The notes: a model not told the origin generated them from the letters alone. 64,000 nucleotides of DNA from an uncultured Pseudomonadales bacterium (GCA_937773555.1 CALJVT010000004.1:310001-374000); one strand, 5' to 3'. Numbered from the stretch's first letter, positions 24,755-35,217 are shown. Numbers and translations are program-made.

Positions 24755-26554
24755 CTAGGCGTGTTGTTGAATTAAAGCTAAAAAGTCATCCCCGTAGCGG
24801 TCTAGTTTCTTTTCACCCACACCGTGCACATGGCTCATTTCCAAAAGTGACTGAGGTTTTGCATGGAGCATTTCTAATAAGGAAGAATCGCTAAAAATTA
24901 CGTAAGGAGGCACTTTCTGATCTTGGGCTAACGCCATGCGTAATTCCCTGAGCAACTGCCATAAATCCATATCAGCATCAGCTATTTGAAGCCTTGCTTT
25001 AGCTGCTGTTGGTGCCTTAATAGACACCTTACGATCCAGCCGCAACTGCAGCTCTGCCTCACCTTTAAGTAACGGCCTACAAGGGGGTAATAACCGCAGG
25101 CCACCATAGTTTTCTGGATCACTGGACACTAAGCCCAAGGCCAAAAGTTGCCGATATACCGAGCGCCATTGTTTTTGATCAAATTCCTGACCCAATGCAA
25201 AGGTCGATATTTTGTCATGGCCTGCAGCTTTAATCTTGTCTGTTGGCTTACCCATTAATATATCAATTAAATGTGCTACGCCATAGCGTTGGCCGCTTCG
25301 AAAAATACAAGATAGCGCCTTACGAGCCACTTCAGTGCCATCAAATGTGGCCACAGGTTCTAAACAGTTATCACAGTTGCCACAAGTGTTAGACGAGGCT
25401 TCATTAAAGTAGCTTAAAATGGCTTGTCGACGACAATGCGTAATTTCGCACAAACCCAACATGGCGTCTAGTTTAGACTGCTCTGAGCGCTTAATGGCGG
25501 CATCCATATCAGTTTGTTCCAGCCGCTGCCTCAGCCACATTACGTCTTGTAAACCGTAAACCATCCATGCATCTGCAGGGAGCCCATCACGCCCTGCTCG
25601 ACCTGTTTCCTGATAATACGATTCTATACTTTTAGGTAAGTCTAAGTGGGCAACAAAACGCACATTAGGTTTATCAATACCCATACCAAAGGCAATAGTG
25701 GCCACCATTACTAAGCCTTCTTCATTGAGAAAACGCTGTTGATTTTGAGCTCTTCTTTCTGAGCCTAATCCAGCATGATAGGGCAGTGCAGGAACACCTT
25801 GCTCCACTAACCAAAGAGCTGTTTCATCTACTTTTTTACGTGACATACAATAAACAATGCCAGCATTACCCTGGTGCTGCAATTGCACAAAATCTAGCAA
25901 CTGCTGCTTACCTTTTTGCTTTTGCATAATACGGTAACGGATATTTGGCCGGTCAAAACTACTGATGTACTGTTGCGCTTGATTCAGCCCTAAACGTTTT
26001 ACCATTTCCTGCTGCGTAGGCCGGTCTGCAGTGGCTGTTAGTGCCATTCTGGGTATATCTGGGAAGTTTTGTTGCAAGCACTCTAGTTGCAAGTATTCAG
26101 GCCTAAAGTCATGGCCCCATTGAGACACGCAGTGAGCTTCATCGATAGCAAATAACGCGACCTTACAAGATCTCAACAAATTCATACACGAAGCAGTCAT
26201 TAATCGTTCAGGCGAAACATAAAGTAAATCTAAATCACCATTTAATGCCTGTTGTTCAATTTGGTTCTGCAGTTGCCAATCAATACCCGAATGCAACGCC
26301 TGTGCATTCACCCCAAGTTGCTGCATGCTTGAGACTTGGTCTTGCATTAACGCGATCAAAGGAGAAATAACAACCCCGACACCCTCTCTAAGTAGTGCTG
26401 GGATTTGGTAGCAGATAGACTTACCTCCACCTGTGGGCATTAACACTAGTGCGTCACCACCATCAATGACATGCTGAATTACGTCGAGTTGGTGGCCACG
26501 AAAATGTTCGTAGCCAAAGAGGCTGTGCAAGAGTTTTTCAGGAGTATCGTTCAT
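24755..26554 (-). CDS. recQ: ATP-dependent DNA helicase RecQ
   Basis: RecQ unwinds DNA 3'-5' in RecF-pathway recombination and fork repair. The 599-residue protein is the usual length. The helicase core has Walker A TGGGKS at 41-46, [26 protein letters not shown] and [10 protein letters not shown]. The RQC zinc site follows (CRRQAIL, then CGNCDNC). A C-terminal HRDC domain (about residues 520-599) completes it. The gene is monocistronic and divergent from the YecA-family gene. I see no LexA box upstream. Confidence 0.97.
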   Translation of the reverse strand: MNDTPEKLLHSLFGYEHFRGHQLDVIQHVIDGGDALVLMPTGGGKSICYQIPALLREGVGVVISPLIALMQDQVSSMQQLGVNAQALHSGIDWQLQNQIEQQALNGDLDLLYVSPERLMTASCMNLLRSCKVALFAIDEAHCVSQWGHDFRPEYLQLECLQQNFPDIPRMALTATADRPTQQEMVKRLGLNQAQQYISSFDRPNIRYRIMQKQKGKQQLLDFVQLQHQGNAGIVYCMSRKKVDETALWLVEQGVPALPYHAGLGSERRAQNQQRFLNEEGLVMVATIAFGMGIDKPNVRFVAHLDLPKSIESYYQETGRAGRDGLPADAWMVYGLQDVMWLRQRLEQTDMDAAIKRSEQSKLDAMLGLCEITHCRRQAILSYFNEASSNTCGNCDNCLEPVATFDGTEVARKALSCIFRSGQRYGVAHLIDILMGKPTDKIKAAGHDKISTFALGQEFDQKQWRSVYRQLLALGLVSSDPENYGGLRLLPPCRPLLKGEAELQLRLDRKVSIKAPTAAKARLQIADADMDLWQLLRELRMALAQDQKVPPYVIFSDSSLLEMLHAKPQSLLEMSHVHGVGEKKLDRYGDDFLALIQQHA

Positions 26555-26744
26555 CGCGCGCTATTATCCTTGAAGGTGGCCTCACTGTCACCCCTATAAA
26601 AGGCCTAGATGAGCAACACAGGCAAGAAAACAATGGGGGGTTAGGTCACAATCTCTCTAGAGCATACTAGAGGCCTAGTTTGTTAGCTGTTAATGCCTAC
26701 CATGAGTTACAATAGGTCATATTTATTTGACAGAGTTACACCCC

Positions 26745-27371
26745 ATGTCCATAAGCAGCGACCCGTTAACAGATGTCCAAATCGACCAACTTGATGCCTA
26801 TCTTTTATCCGACAAAGTGCAAGAAGAAGCCTTAGATTACATTGCTCTACACGGTTACCTGTGTGCCTTAGCGATCAGTCCAGCGCCTATGCCAGAGCAT
26901 GAATGGTTAGAGCAAGTTATGGCTGAAAACCCTGTGCTTGAAAATAACTCTGAGCGCCATGAGATTATTAACTTAATGCGCCAAGAGTTTGCTTTTTTAC
27001 GAGAATGCTTGGAATCTGATCAAGACATCGATCTTCCCTGTGACCTAACGCTAGAACTAGACCAAGTAGACGATTGCCTTCTGGAGTACTGGGCTCAAGG
27101 CTTTATGGAGCTGATATTTAGCCAGGAAGATATTTGGTTTGCCGAGCAAGAAGAGGATGTAGCTGAATGCTTGCTACCCTTCATGTTGGCCGCTAAATTA
27201 GATGAAGACGCAGAACTTGAAGAGTTACGTCAGCAGCCTGAGTTTTGTCAACAATTGTGTGAGCAAATTCCAGAGTTATTGCAAGATTTATATCTATTGT
27301 TCCGCGTCCCTGCAGACAAACCTAAAGGGGGTTACTCAGGTAAAAAAGGGTCTGGGCCTAAAAAACACTAG
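26745..27371 (+). CDS. UPF0149/YecA family protein
   Basis: This 208-residue, very acidic protein resembles the YecA/UPF0149 family: DQLDAYLLSDKVQEEALDYIALHGYLCALAI at the N-terminus and WAQGFMELI in the middle. Unlike longer YecA proteins it has no SEC-C zinc tail; it ends in a basic GYSGKKGSGPKKH stretch. The frame also opens with TTG at 26727, but the ATG at 26745 fits the family start better and is chosen, without a clear ribosome binding site for either. It converges with tupC six bases downstream. Confidence 0.83.
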   Translation: MSISSDPLTDVQIDQLDAYLLSDKVQEEALDYIALHGYLCALAISPAPMPEHEWLEQVMAENPVLENNSERHEIINLMRQEFAFLRECLESDQDIDLPCDLTLELDQVDDCLLEYWAQGFMELIFSQEDIWFAEQEEDVAECLLPFMLAAKLDEDAELEELRQQPEFCQQLCEQIPELLQDLYLLFRVPADKPKGGYSGKKGSGPKKH

Positions 27372-27377
27372 CGTGGC

Positions 27378-28004
27378 CTAAGCCTGAACTGTTAGCTTTC
27401 CTGCAGCTAACAACCAATGTTGATTACACAATTTAGTCAAGGCGTTGTCTTGATGGCACGCCAGTAGAATACCTGTTCCGCGCCGATGCAGGTCTTGCAA
27501 CATTTCTTCAATACGCGCCACAGACCCAATGTCTAAGTTACTGGTAGGCTCATCAAGCAAGACTAATGCTGGGTCTAATACTAGGGCTCTTGCCAAGGCT
27601 AAGCGTTGACGTTCTCCACCAGAGAGCAAGTGAGCTTGGCGATACTCAAGATGACCCAAGCCGGCCCATGCTAGGGCCTTATCTACTTTTTTTGTATTTT
27701 TCTCTCGCCTCATACGTAATCCATATTCCACATTGCTGCGCACATCCGTGTCGAAAAGGTAGGTATTTTGGTGCAGGTAGATGACTGCTTGGCGCCGCAT
27801 GTTTTCTCCTGCCATAGGCATTCGCCTAACCTCACCTGAGGTGGGTTTTTGAAGGCCTGCCATGATTTTCATCAAGGTAGATTTGCCTACGCCGTTGGGA
27901 CCATGAAGGTGCACCGCATCAGTGCTAATGAGTTGCAACTGATCAATGACAAACAAGTCCTCTTCGCCGTATCGCTGACATATGTTATTAAGCTCTAAGC
28001 GCAT
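27378..28004 (-). CDS. tupC: Tungstate ABC transporter ATP-binding protein TupC
   Basis: This 208-residue ABC ATPase has Walker A GPNGVGKST, signature LSGGERQRLALARAL, Walker B LVLLDEPTSNLD and H-loop CHQD. Its partners are a TupB-type permease (one-base overlap) and a TupA-type binding protein, which point to tungstate uptake. It is shorter than ModC because it lacks the C-terminal TOBE regulatory domain, consistent with TupC. Distinguishing tungstate from molybdate needs the binding protein, which here looks like TupA. Confidence 0.88.
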   Translation of the reverse strand: MRLELNNICQRYGEEDLFVIDQLQLISTDAVHLHGPNGVGKSTLMKIMAGLQKPTSGEVRRMPMAGENMRRQAVIYLHQNTYLFDTDVRSNVEYGLRMRREKNTKKVDKALAWAGLGHLEYRQAHLLSGGERQRLALARALVLDPALVLLDEPTSNLDIGSVARIEEMLQDLHRRGTGILLACHQDNALTKLCNQHWLLAAGKLTVQA

Positions 28005-28714
28005 TAGGTGCCATGCCTCAGCACACGGCTATGGCTTTGCATCCAGCCCAAACTCACATTGAGTATTAAAGCCATCACCAAAAGTACTATCCCTAGGGCA
28101 ACACCCTGCACAAACTCACCTTTGCCAGTTTCTAAGGCAATGGCGGTAGTGATGTTTCGTGTGTGGTGTAATATGTTGCCGCCCACCATCATTGCACTTC
28201 CTACTTCTGCAATAATACGCCCGAAGGCTGTGACCACTGCCGCAAGAAGTGCAAACCGAACTTCAAATAACAATGTAACAAAGGCTTGGAGTGGGCTGGC
28301 TCCCAGGGTTTTAGCAGTTTCTAAAACGCGGTGATCTGCAGCTTGGAAGGCACTTAAACTCATAGCTACCAATAGGGGAAAACATAAGAGGATCTGGCCA
28401 ATAATCATAGCTGGTCGGGTGAACAGAAGATTAAGATCACCCAAGGGACCAGCGCGTGACAGGAGCATATATAGCACTAGGCCAACCACCACAGTAGGGA
28501 CTGCTAGCAAACTATTGAGTAAACTAATTGCGACCCAACGACCAGGAAAACGAAAATAGGCTAGCGTAAATCCAGCACTCAACGCGGGCAATAAAGCAAT
28601 TAGTAAAGCGCTAGCTGAAACACTAAAAGACACTCCAACAATTCCCCACAGTTCCGGGTCGCCGCTTAAGAGCTGAGCGATAGCAGTACTAAATGTAGTC
28701 CAAAGATCATTCAT
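28004..28714 (-). CDS. tupB: Tungstate ABC transporter permease TupB
   Basis: This 236-residue inner-membrane permease has about five or six helices. The cytoplasmic EAA-like loop is ETAKTLGASPLQAFVTLLFEVRF, and FGRIIAEVGSAMMVGGNI is typical of TupB/ModB-like permeases. I choose the ATG at 28714 (MNDLWTTF). The frame extends to 28807, but that part lies inside tupA. It begins eight bases after the tupA stop and overlaps tupC by one base. Confidence 0.88.
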   Translation of the reverse strand: MNDLWTTFSTAIAQLLSGDPELWGIVGVSFSVSASALLIALLPALSAGFTLAYFRFPGRWVAISLLNSLLAVPTVVVGLVLYMLLSRAGPLGDLNLLFTRPAMIIGQILLCFPLLVAMSLSAFQAADHRVLETAKTLGASPLQAFVTLLFEVRFALLAAVVTAFGRIIAEVGSAMMVGGNILHHTRNITTAIALETGKGEFVQGVALGIVLLVMALILNVSLGWMQSHSRVLRHGT

Positions 28715-28722
28715 TGAGTTAA

Positions 28723-29535
28723 CTATAGCGCCGAAGGCACAAATAATACCTCGCCATTTATACGAAATTTTCCAATAATTCCCTGCCCCTCTGAACTCAC
28801 CATCCACTGGGCAAACTCACGAGCAGATTTAACATTAGCATGTTGGTGACGCACTGGGTTAACTAAGATCACCTGATAGGGGTTGAGTAAACGAGGGTCA
28901 GTTTCAAGCACCAAACGCAATGCAAGCTTGTCTTTTAAGGCCAACCAAGTCCCTCGGTCAGTCAAGGTGTAGGCACCTAGTTCAGACGCCATTTGTAAAC
29001 TGTGGCCCATACCCCGGCCAGACTCAAGATAACCAGCAAAGCTAGGCAAAGCTCCAAGGTGCTGCCATAATTGTAACTCCTTTTTATGAGTTCCTGAGTC
29101 GTCGCCACGGGAAATAAAACGTTGATTAGATAACATTATAAGAGACAACCCTTCGGTCACAGTCTGGGCTAAGCTTACCTGTGCTGCATCATCTTTAGGG
29201 CCCACCAAAACAAAGTCGTTGTACATCACGCCAAGGGGTTCAATACCAAAACCTTGGCCAATAAACCGTGCTTCTGCAGAGGGCGCATGGGTCATTACTA
29301 AATCTACATCACCATTTTCTGCCATCCTTAACGCTTTGCCAGTTCCTACAGAGATCACTTGTACCTCAGTCTGGCTAACGTTGGCATAGTGGTTTAATAA
29401 ATAATCCAATAAACCTGAGTTATAGGTGCTAGTAGTGGTGGCAAATCTAATACTGTCAGCCATGGCTATCCCACTCACAAAGGTCAATGCCATTGCCAAC
29501 AGGGTTGGAATAAGCGGTAATCGAATATGTTTCAT
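28723..29535 (-). CDS. tupA: Tungstate-binding periplasmic protein TupA
   Basis: This 270-residue protein has a signal peptide (about residues 1-26, ending GIAMA) and a mature start SIRFATTTSTYNSGLLDYLL. The TTTS motif is the oxyanion-binding signature of TupA, distinct from ModA. VGTGKALRMAENGDVDLVMTHAP and FISRGDDSGTHKKE are further family motifs. It lies eight bases downstream of aroC, so aroC and tupABC may be one transcript. Tungstate uptake implies a tungsten enzyme such as a formate or aldehyde oxidoreductase elsewhere in the genome; none is visible here. Confidence 0.9.
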   Translation of the reverse strand: MKHIRLPLIPTLLAMALTFVSGIAMADSIRFATTTSTYNSGLLDYLLNHYANVSQTEVQVISVGTGKALRMAENGDVDLVMTHAPSAEARFIGQGFGIEPLGVMYNDFVLVGPKDDAAQVSLAQTVTEGLSLIMLSNQRFISRGDDSGTHKKELQLWQHLGALPSFAGYLESGRGMGHSLQMASELGAYTLTDRGTWLALKDKLALRLVLETDPRLLNPYQVILVNPVRHQHANVKSAREFAQWMVSSEGQGIIGKFRINGEVLFVPSAL

Positions 29536-29543
29536 GGTAGTTT

Positions 29544-30629
29544 TTACTTTATGGTGGGAAGATCATAGTTAGGTGTGCCATTCTGCCCACGCTGGCGAAG
29601 AAAATGATCCATTAACGTCAACGCCACCATTGCTTCAGCAATAGGTGTAGCCCGAATACCTACACAGGGGTCATGACGGCCTTTAGTGATCACTTCCACT
29701 GAGTTGCCATGCAGATCAATAGATTGCCCAGGCAAATGTAAGCTTGAAGTGGGTTTAAGCGCAATTCGGGCAATAATATCTTGGCCACTACTTATACCAC
29801 CTAAAATGCCGCCCGCATGATTAGATAAGAAACCTTCAGGGGTCATTTCATCACGGTGTTCTGTGCCGCGCTGGGCAACAACCTCGAAGCCATCACCTAT
29901 TTCTACACCCTTAACAGCATTGATGCTCATTAACCCGTGGGCTAATTCAGCATCTAAACGATCAAAAACTGGCTCACCGATACCTGCCGCTACCCCAGTT
30001 GCAATAATAGTCACTTGTGCACCAATAGAGTCACCCGATTTTCTAAGCGCATCCATGAACTGTTCAAGTTCTTCAATCTTATCAGCCTGACCACAAAAAA
30101 ATGGATTATCATTGACAATCTGAGGTTCTGAGCAGTCCAGCTTAATTGGACCCAATTGAGAAAGATAACCGCTGATACGAATACCTTGACCAGCCAAAAA
30201 CTTTTTAGCTATGGCACCCGCTGCTACACGCATGGCTGTTTCACGGGCTGACGACCGACCACCACCACGGTAATCGCGTACACCATACTTATGCATGTAA
30301 GTGTAATCCGCATGGGCAGGACGAAACTGATCCTTTATGTTGCCGTAGTCCTTAGATCGTTGGTCTGTATTTTCAATAATAAGACCAATAGGCGTGCCCG
30401 TAGTTCGACCCTCAAATACACCCGATAAAATTCGCACCTGGTCAGCCTCTCGGCGTTGGGTGGTGTGCCTTGACTTACCCGGCTTACGGCGATCTAAATC
30501 AACTTGTAAATCAGCCTCAGTCAGCTCAATGCCTGCTGGGCAACCATCAATTGTGGCACCCAAGGCTGGGCCATGGCTTTCGCCAAAGGTGGTGACCGTA
30601 AACAACTTACCGAAGGTATTGCCAGACAT
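29544..30629 (-). CDS. aroC: Chorismate synthase
   Basis: AroC converts EPSP to chorismate with reduced FMN, the last common step of aromatic synthesis. The 361-residue product contains [19 protein letters not shown] at the N-terminus and the Arg-rich [19 protein letters not shown]. It also shows [21 protein letters not shown] and the late [13 protein letters not shown]. Length is normal. It is preceded by prmB (69-base gap) and followed closely by tupA, an unusual downstream partner. Confidence 0.97.
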   Translation of the reverse strand: MSGNTFGKLFTVTTFGESHGPALGATIDGCPAGIELTEADLQVDLDRRKPGKSRHTTQRREADQVRILSGVFEGRTTGTPIGLIIENTDQRSKDYGNIKDQFRPAHADYTYMHKYGVRDYRGGGRSSARETAMRVAAGAIAKKFLAGQGIRISGYLSQLGPIKLDCSEPQIVNDNPFFCGQADKIEELEQFMDALRKSGDSIGAQVTIIATGVAAGIGEPVFDRLDAELAHGLMSINAVKGVEIGDGFEVVAQRGTEHRDEMTPEGFLSNHAGGILGGISSGQDIIARIALKPTSSLHLPGQSIDLHGNSVEVITKGRHDPCVGIRATPIAEAMVALTLMDHFLRQRGQNGTPNYDLPTIK

Positions 30630-30698
30630 GACATTTTTACTCTAAAATTTTTCAAATTAATTATAGCTGTTTAGTACACTAAGCAGCAAACAATAGAC

Positions 30699-31607
30699 TT
30701 ATGGGCGTGATTGATACCATGCTCTAAATCTGTCTTGATATTGCCTACATTGCGCCCCTGTGAGGCAAAAAACACCGTTACCACCAGCACTTAAATCGAG
30801 CCACATAAAAGGTACTTCAGGTAAAGCCTGTTGCAGTGCTACTTCACTATTGCCTACTTCAATAACGATAAGCCCCTGTTCTGAAAGCCAATCTGCAGCT
30901 TGGGCCAGCATTGCTGCAGTAAGGTCTAAACCGTCGACACCTGATACCAGGGCCAACTTGGGTTCGTGGGAAAATTCCAAAGGCATGTCATCATAGTCTT
31001 TCGCGTCCACGTATGGTGGGTTACTAACAATTAAATCATAATGTTTAGCAGATAAACCCGAAAATAAATTGGAATCAAACACCCGCACTCGATCAGCCAC
31101 ACCATGGTAATCAATATTTTCTTGACTTAGTACTAATGCCGCAGGGTCAATGTCCACCATATCAACATGAGAAATATCCATGTGCAAGGCCATAGCAATG
31201 CCAATACAGCCGCTGCCGCAGCAAAGATCTAGTGCAGTTTTTGGACTATTCTTAACAAAAGGAGAAAAATGCCTACCAATAAGTTCTGCCATTGGTGATC
31301 GGGGAATAATGACGTCCTGACTCACCTTAAAGGGAATTTCTGCAAACCAAGTTTCACCTAGCAGGTAAGGCAAAGGCAAACGCTGCTGAATACGTTTACC
31401 TAACCAATCTTCAATGCAGAATAACTGCTCCCTAGTGAGCACGTTTTGTAATTGATCTTTTTGTGTATCTAAGGGCATACCACAGGCTCCTAGCACTAAA
31501 AAAACAGCCTCATCCCAGGCATTGTCAGTGCCATGGCCAAAGTGCACCTGAGCTTCAATGAGCGCGGCTTCAGCTGTCTTTATTGCTTGGGATAATTTAA
31601 TAAGCAT
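30699..31607 (-). CDS. prmB: Ribosomal protein L3 N5-glutamine methyltransferase PrmB
   Basis: PrmB methylates a conserved glutamine in ribosomal protein L3 using SAM. The 302-residue product has the SAM-binding motif ALDLCCGSGCIGIA and the substrate-glutamine motif VSNPPYVDAKDY. An N-terminal helical domain precedes them. PrmC (HemK) is the closest paralogue, but the aroC/prmB adjacency is typical of PrmB in Pseudomonadales. It diverges from smrB. Confidence 0.93.
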   Translation of the reverse strand: MLIKLSQAIKTAEAALIEAQVHFGHGTDNAWDEAVFLVLGACGMPLDTQKDQLQNVLTREQLFCIEDWLGKRIQQRLPLPYLLGETWFAEIPFKVSQDVIIPRSPMAELIGRHFSPFVKNSPKTALDLCCGSGCIGIAMALHMDISHVDMVDIDPAALVLSQENIDYHGVADRVRVFDSNLFSGLSAKHYDLIVSNPPYVDAKDYDDMPLEFSHEPKLALVSGVDGLDLTAAMLAQAADWLSEQGLIVIEVGNSEVALQQALPEVPFMWLDLSAGGNGVFCLTGAQCRQYQDRFRAWYQSRP

Positions 31608-31699
31608 GACTTATAACAATAATACTTTAATAGCGCCATTGTAAGCTAAGCCATGTCCCGATACCATATTGGTATGAACACAAACTGCATTTAGAAACC

Positions 31700-32302
31700 A
31701 TGAACTCAACTTCAGACCAAGACCCGCAAAACCCATTAACAGAACTAGATTTTGGGTCAGCATTTGGCGCAGCGTCTCCGTTAAAAAAAACTGGACGTCA
31801 GACCACACCTGCGTTTAAAGGCGCTGACATTTTAAGTTCTGCTACACGCAGAGCTGCTGCAATTGAGCTTGTTCAAGAAAAAGCAGCACTTGGGGAGCAA
31901 GGGTTTGAAATGTTAGAGTCAGAACAAAGCATTACCTACTCACGCGTGGGGCTAGATGGCGGTAGCCTGCGCAGGCTCAGTAATGGCCACATGCGTCCAA
32001 CCCTTACTCTTGATTTACATGGTTATCGTATAGAGACAGCGCGGGACTCAGTATGGAACGCGGTTAAACATGGTCAGACTGAAGGAGACCGTTGTTTGCT
32101 TATAGTGCACGGAAAAGCTGGGGCAGGTTATCGAGACGAAAATGGTGAAATTAGAGGCGCAGGACAAGCCTTAATTAAGTCCCATGTAAACCACTGGTTG
32201 CAGCAACTTGATGCCGTTTTAGCGTTCACTTCTGCCCTACCAAAAGATGGTGGCACCGGCGCACTGTATGTATTACTTAAAAAGGCTGCAAAAAGAGGGT
32301 AA
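31700..32302 (+). CDS. smrB: Smr-domain endonuclease (SmrB-like)
   Basis: This 200-residue protein has a C-terminal Smr domain. The [11 protein letters not shown] motif sits near residues 110-120, [11 protein letters not shown] in the middle, and [18 protein letters not shown] at the end. In E. coli, SmrB cleaves mRNA at collided ribosomes. The N-terminal half is the variable SmrB-like region. It diverges from prmB, the conserved neighbour of smrB in gammaproteobacteria. Confidence 0.88.
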   Translation: MNSTSDQDPQNPLTELDFGSAFGAASPLKKTGRQTTPAFKGADILSSATRRAAAIELVQEKAALGEQGFEMLESEQSITYSRVGLDGGSLRRLSNGHMRPTLTLDLHGYRIETARDSVWNAVKHGQTEGDRCLLIVHGKAGAGYRDENGEIRGAGQALIKSHVNHWLQQLDAVLAFTSALPKDGGTGALYVLLKKAAKRG

Positions 32303-32424
32303 TATGGCCTTCAAGCCTTTACCTTAGCCATCGCTTCACGTATTGTGCGCGTAAAATTTGGTCTCTCTGTTTTACTATCCTACTGGTAATGAGGGCAACA
32401 ACAACAATAGCAACGAGAAGGTCT

Positions 32425-32967
32425 ATGGAAAAAGCATACGAAAACATCCTTACCAGTATTGGTGAAGATTTAAATCGTCCAGGTTTAAAGGACACGCCTA
32501 AGCGGGCAGCTAAAGCCTTTAAATTCCTCAATAATGGCTACGATAAAAATGTTGACGAAGTCATTAACGGTGCACTATTTCCATCAGACAATGAAGAGAT
32601 GGTGATTGTTAAGGACATAGAGCTGTACTCTTTGTGCGAGCATCACCTTTTACCGTTTATTGGCAAGTGTCATGTGGCTTATTTGCCTTCAGGTAAAGTG
32701 CTAGGTCTGTCAAAAGTAGCTCGTATTGTAGATATGTTTGCTCGTCGTTTACAGATTCAAGAAAATATGACTAAACAAATTGCCGATACTATTATGGAAG
32801 TTACTCAGGCTAAGGGAGTTGGTGTGGTCATTGAAGCACAACACATGTGTATGATGATGCGCGGAGTGCAGAAACAAAATGCAAGTATGAAAACCTCTGT
32901 TCTGCTGGGGAAGTTGCGCGAAGATGCACGCACTCGTGCAGAGTTTTTGACATTAATTAAGTCTTAA
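32425..32967 (+). CDS. folE: GTP cyclohydrolase I
   Basis: FolE opens the GTP ring to make dihydroneopterin triphosphate, the first step of folate synthesis. I choose the ATG at 32425 because an AGAAGG ribosome binding site lies just upstream. An open frame back to 32389 looks spurious. The 180-residue product shows the zinc site [11 protein letters not shown] with its partner cysteine in [11 protein letters not shown], and [20 protein letters not shown]. The stop overlaps the convergent patatin gene by about eleven bases. Confidence 0.95.
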   Translation: MEKAYENILTSIGEDLNRPGLKDTPKRAAKAFKFLNNGYDKNVDEVINGALFPSDNEEMVIVKDIELYSLCEHHLLPFIGKCHVAYLPSGKVLGLSKVARIVDMFARRLQIQENMTKQIADTIMEVTQAKGVGVVIEAQHMCMMMRGVQKQNASMKTSVLLGKLREDARTRAEFLTLIKS

Positions 32968-33826
32968 TTAACTTTTTATTACCATGCAGTGCCTCAAGTG
33001 CTGCATGTCGACCAATCTCTATCATTTCTTTGGCTCGATAGAGTTCAAAGAAATTGCAGGCGTTGCGATCTATATTGATCTCAATGTCTGGTTCATAGCC
33101 TGCCATTTTGTATTTCGCCATGGTCGCCTGCATGGTTTCAAAACACTGGTTTAGCATTTCCATCTTATTCCAATGCAAATGGCTGCGCTGACTTTTTGAG
33201 GCGTTTACGCCAGATAATATCGAGTCGTCGCCATATTTTGCACTATTTAATATTGACTTCTGCCCAGGTCGAAAGTTTTCTACGTTAGTATTTAAATTAA
33301 CTGAAATAATTAAATCAGCTTGATCTGGCACTACAGGCATAATGGGCACAGGATTAAGTAACCCTCCATCTACCAAGAAGCGACCTTTTTCTGTGACCGG
33401 CATAATCATCCCAGGCACTGCAACACTCGCTCTTATTGCATCCATTATATGACCAGACTGAAACCACACCTCTTGCTGCTTAACTAAGTCTGTAGCCACA
33501 GCAGTATAGGGTATGGGCAGGTCTTCAATCAGCTGGTCTCCTACAAATTCTTCAAGGATAGCGTAGGCTTTTTCGCCACGGATTGCTCCCATGGACAGCA
33601 AAGACATATCAACTAAACGGAACACATCAAACCTTGATAAGCCTGACACCCACTCAGTAAAAGCAGGCAACTTACCCGCTGCATACATGCCTCCCACTAC
33701 AGCACCCATAGAACATCCAGACACACTAATAATATCAAAGCCCTGTTCTTCTAATATTTGAATTACGCCAATATGGGCGTTGCCTCTGGCGCCACCACTA
33801 CCCAAAACTAGTGCAACTGTAGGCAT
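32957..33826 (-). CDS. Patatin-like phospholipase (RssA-like)
   Basis: This 289-residue cytoplasmic patatin-family hydrolase has the oxyanion GSGGARG at 9-15, the nucleophile Ser39 in GCSMG (GxSxG) and the catalytic aspartate in [12 protein letters not shown]. The Ser-Asp dyad is therefore intact. After about residue 190 the C-terminal part is unlike the core. The protein resembles RssA and YchK-type enzymes, whose natural lipid substrate is unclear. Its start is 22 bases from a perfect inverted repeat that may be its operator. Confidence 0.88.
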   Translation of the reverse strand: MPTVALVLGSGGARGNAHIGVIQILEEQGFDIISVSGCSMGAVVGGMYAAGKLPAFTEWVSGLSRFDVFRLVDMSLLSMGAIRGEKAYAILEEFVGDQLIEDLPIPYTAVATDLVKQQEVWFQSGHIMDAIRASVAVPGMIMPVTEKGRFLVDGGLLNPVPIMPVVPDQADLIISVNLNTNVENFRPGQKSILNSAKYGDDSILSGVNASKSQRSHLHWNKMEMLNQCFETMQATMAKYKMAGYEPDIEINIDRNACNFFELYRAKEMIEIGRHAALEALHGNKKLIKT

Positions 33827-33847
33827 GTTTATTATCCTATGAAGTGT

Positions 33848-33867
33848 TACATTGGTAAGCCAATGTA
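33848..33867. promoter_or_regulatory. Perfect 8-4-8 inverted repeat upstream of the patatin gene
   Basis: The sequence TACATTGG TAAG CCAATGTA is a perfect eight-base inverted repeat with a four-base spacer, 22 bases upstream of the patatin start. This size and symmetry suit a dimeric repressor such as a TetR-type protein. No such regulator gene is adjacent. A leader hairpin is the alternative. The rest of 33827-34075 shows nothing else clear. Confidence 0.5.
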
Positions 33868-34075
33868 TAATTTAGACATCTTTAGATTAGTTGGTGTATC
33901 AATGGAGACAACGGGTTTAATTTATAGCTCACTCAAATTAAATCTGGCCATACTGCATTAGACTTATACCAAACAACTTATTACTTAAACTTCACGATAA
34001 GGTCAGCCATTAGCTTAGCTTTTAATCATTTAAAGAGGAAGTGTGAAAACACGTTTCAAATAATAACACTTACTA

Positions 34076-34645
34076 TCACTCGCTATAGTGTCGTGATCTT
34101 TCATTTTGCAACACAAAAAAGAAAGGTTGCTCCATCCCTTTGCGATCCATAATTCCAAGGACGGTATTACTATCAACCTGACGAAATACGTCGTTGATCG
34201 GTTTATGATCATAGATCATAGTTGCAGTAACTTTGCCACGATAGCTGGTCATTCTCAGTCGGGCCCGAGAGCGTTGGGTTGTGAACAAGGGTATAAAGTA
34301 CTGCATTAGGCGTCCCAAAAAAGGTGCCTTCAAAATAGGCATAACATCAAGCGCACTCAAAGGGATCAAGGCAGGGTTCACACTTACTTTGCTACCGCGC
34401 CTGTTGGTGAACACCAAAGGATGCACATGCTCAGCACTTTCAAATGTCTTCCCGTACCAATGGTAAACTTCCAACACCCCGTCGAGCAAGTGGCCAGTGG
34501 GAAAGCTTGCCCCTTTCCAGTTCCCAAGCATAAAGTCAATATTGACAGAATTGAGGCTGTCAAATAGCGCTAGCGCCTCGTGTGTCGTTGCACTACCCGC
34601 AGCAATGAAGTCAGAAAATGAATCTAAATTGGATTTCTTATCCAT
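34076..34645 (-). CDS. GXWXG/DUF4334 domain protein
   Basis: This 189-residue protein contains the N-terminal motif FMLGNWKGASFPTGH (the GXWXG form). A C-terminal segment includes RARLRMTSYRGKVTATMIYD and DHKPINDVFRQVD, characteristic of DUF4334. Proteins with this pair are of unknown function and probably bind a small hydrophobic molecule. There is no signal peptide. It lies alone between the patatin and the DUF4892 genes. Confidence 0.82.
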   Translation of the reverse strand: MDKKSNLDSFSDFIAAGSATTHEALALFDSLNSVNIDFMLGNWKGASFPTGHLLDGVLEVYHWYGKTFESAEHVHPLVFTNRRGSKVSVNPALIPLSALDVMPILKAPFLGRLMQYFIPLFTTQRSRARLRMTSYRGKVTATMIYDHKPINDVFRQVDSNTVLGIMDRKGMEQPFFFVLQNERSRHYSE

Positions 34646-34669
34646 ATTGGACCTTTTATTTGTTTTGCG

Positions 34670-35206
34670 TTAAAACACCGATCCCTTAATCATTTCTAGG
34701 TGTAAATAAACTTTTTTGTTGCCCCGCTCAGTGCTGTAAAGTGCATAGTAGTTCTGCCCCTTTAAAGTGTCTTGCTTTAGAGCAGCATAAGACTGCTGAC
34801 TATCTAGGCCGTAGAGACGTGATTGATGAAACACCTGATTTGCCCATTGGTTACTAGACCCACAAGAGCGTCCGTGGCATTGATACAGCACTTCTACATT
34901 AGTTGTTTTGAGTTGCGCTAAAGCTTTTTCATGAACCATTTTAGCGCTTAACCCTGGCATCATTTCCCAGGTGTAACTACTAAGCTGGCCAGCCAAAGAC
35001 AAGTTATATTCAGCTCCAATTACGCCATTAACCTTGCGCATCGCGCTAGTGGGTAGCGTGTAGTATGGTGCATTTATCTGTGTCTGATGAATCAAAAAAC
35101 TGTTTTGAGTCACATCCAAATTCACCTCTGCTTGAGCGATTAAAGACACACAAAAGCAACTTATGAAGATGCTGGCATTGCTTGTTAAACGAGAAAATAT
35201 AGCCAT
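34670..35206 (-). CDS. DUF4892-type secreted protein
   Basis: From the ATG at 35206 (AAGG eight bases upstream) the protein has 178 residues and a signal peptide ending near QAE. The mature region contains YTLPTSAMRKVNGV, the conserved QCHGRSCGSSNQWANQVF with a CxxxxC pair, and RLYGLDSQQSY. These are DUF4892 marks, found in periplasmic or outer-membrane proteins of Pseudomonas-like bacteria. It lacks the C-terminal OmpA-like extension of longer members. It is eleven bases downstream of sixA. Confidence 0.8.
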   Translation of the reverse strand: MAIFSRLTSNASIFISCFCVSLIAQAEVNLDVTQNSFLIHQTQINAPYYTLPTSAMRKVNGVIGAEYNLSLAGQLSSYTWEMMPGLSAKMVHEKALAQLKTTNVEVLYQCHGRSCGSSNQWANQVFHQSRLYGLDSQQSYAALKQDTLKGQNYYALYSTERGNKKVYLHLEMIKGSVF

Positions 35207-35217
35207 ATTAATTACCT

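Noticed and set aside
26727-26732. TTGACA resembling a -35 box at the YecA-family gene
   Set aside because: It overlaps the possible TTG start and no -10 box lies 17 bases downstream before the ATG; coincidence is likely.
32389-32424. Longer N-terminus of folE
   Set aside because: The ribosome binding site AGAAGG sits just before the ATG at 32425, and the extra residues do not look like GTP cyclohydrolase.
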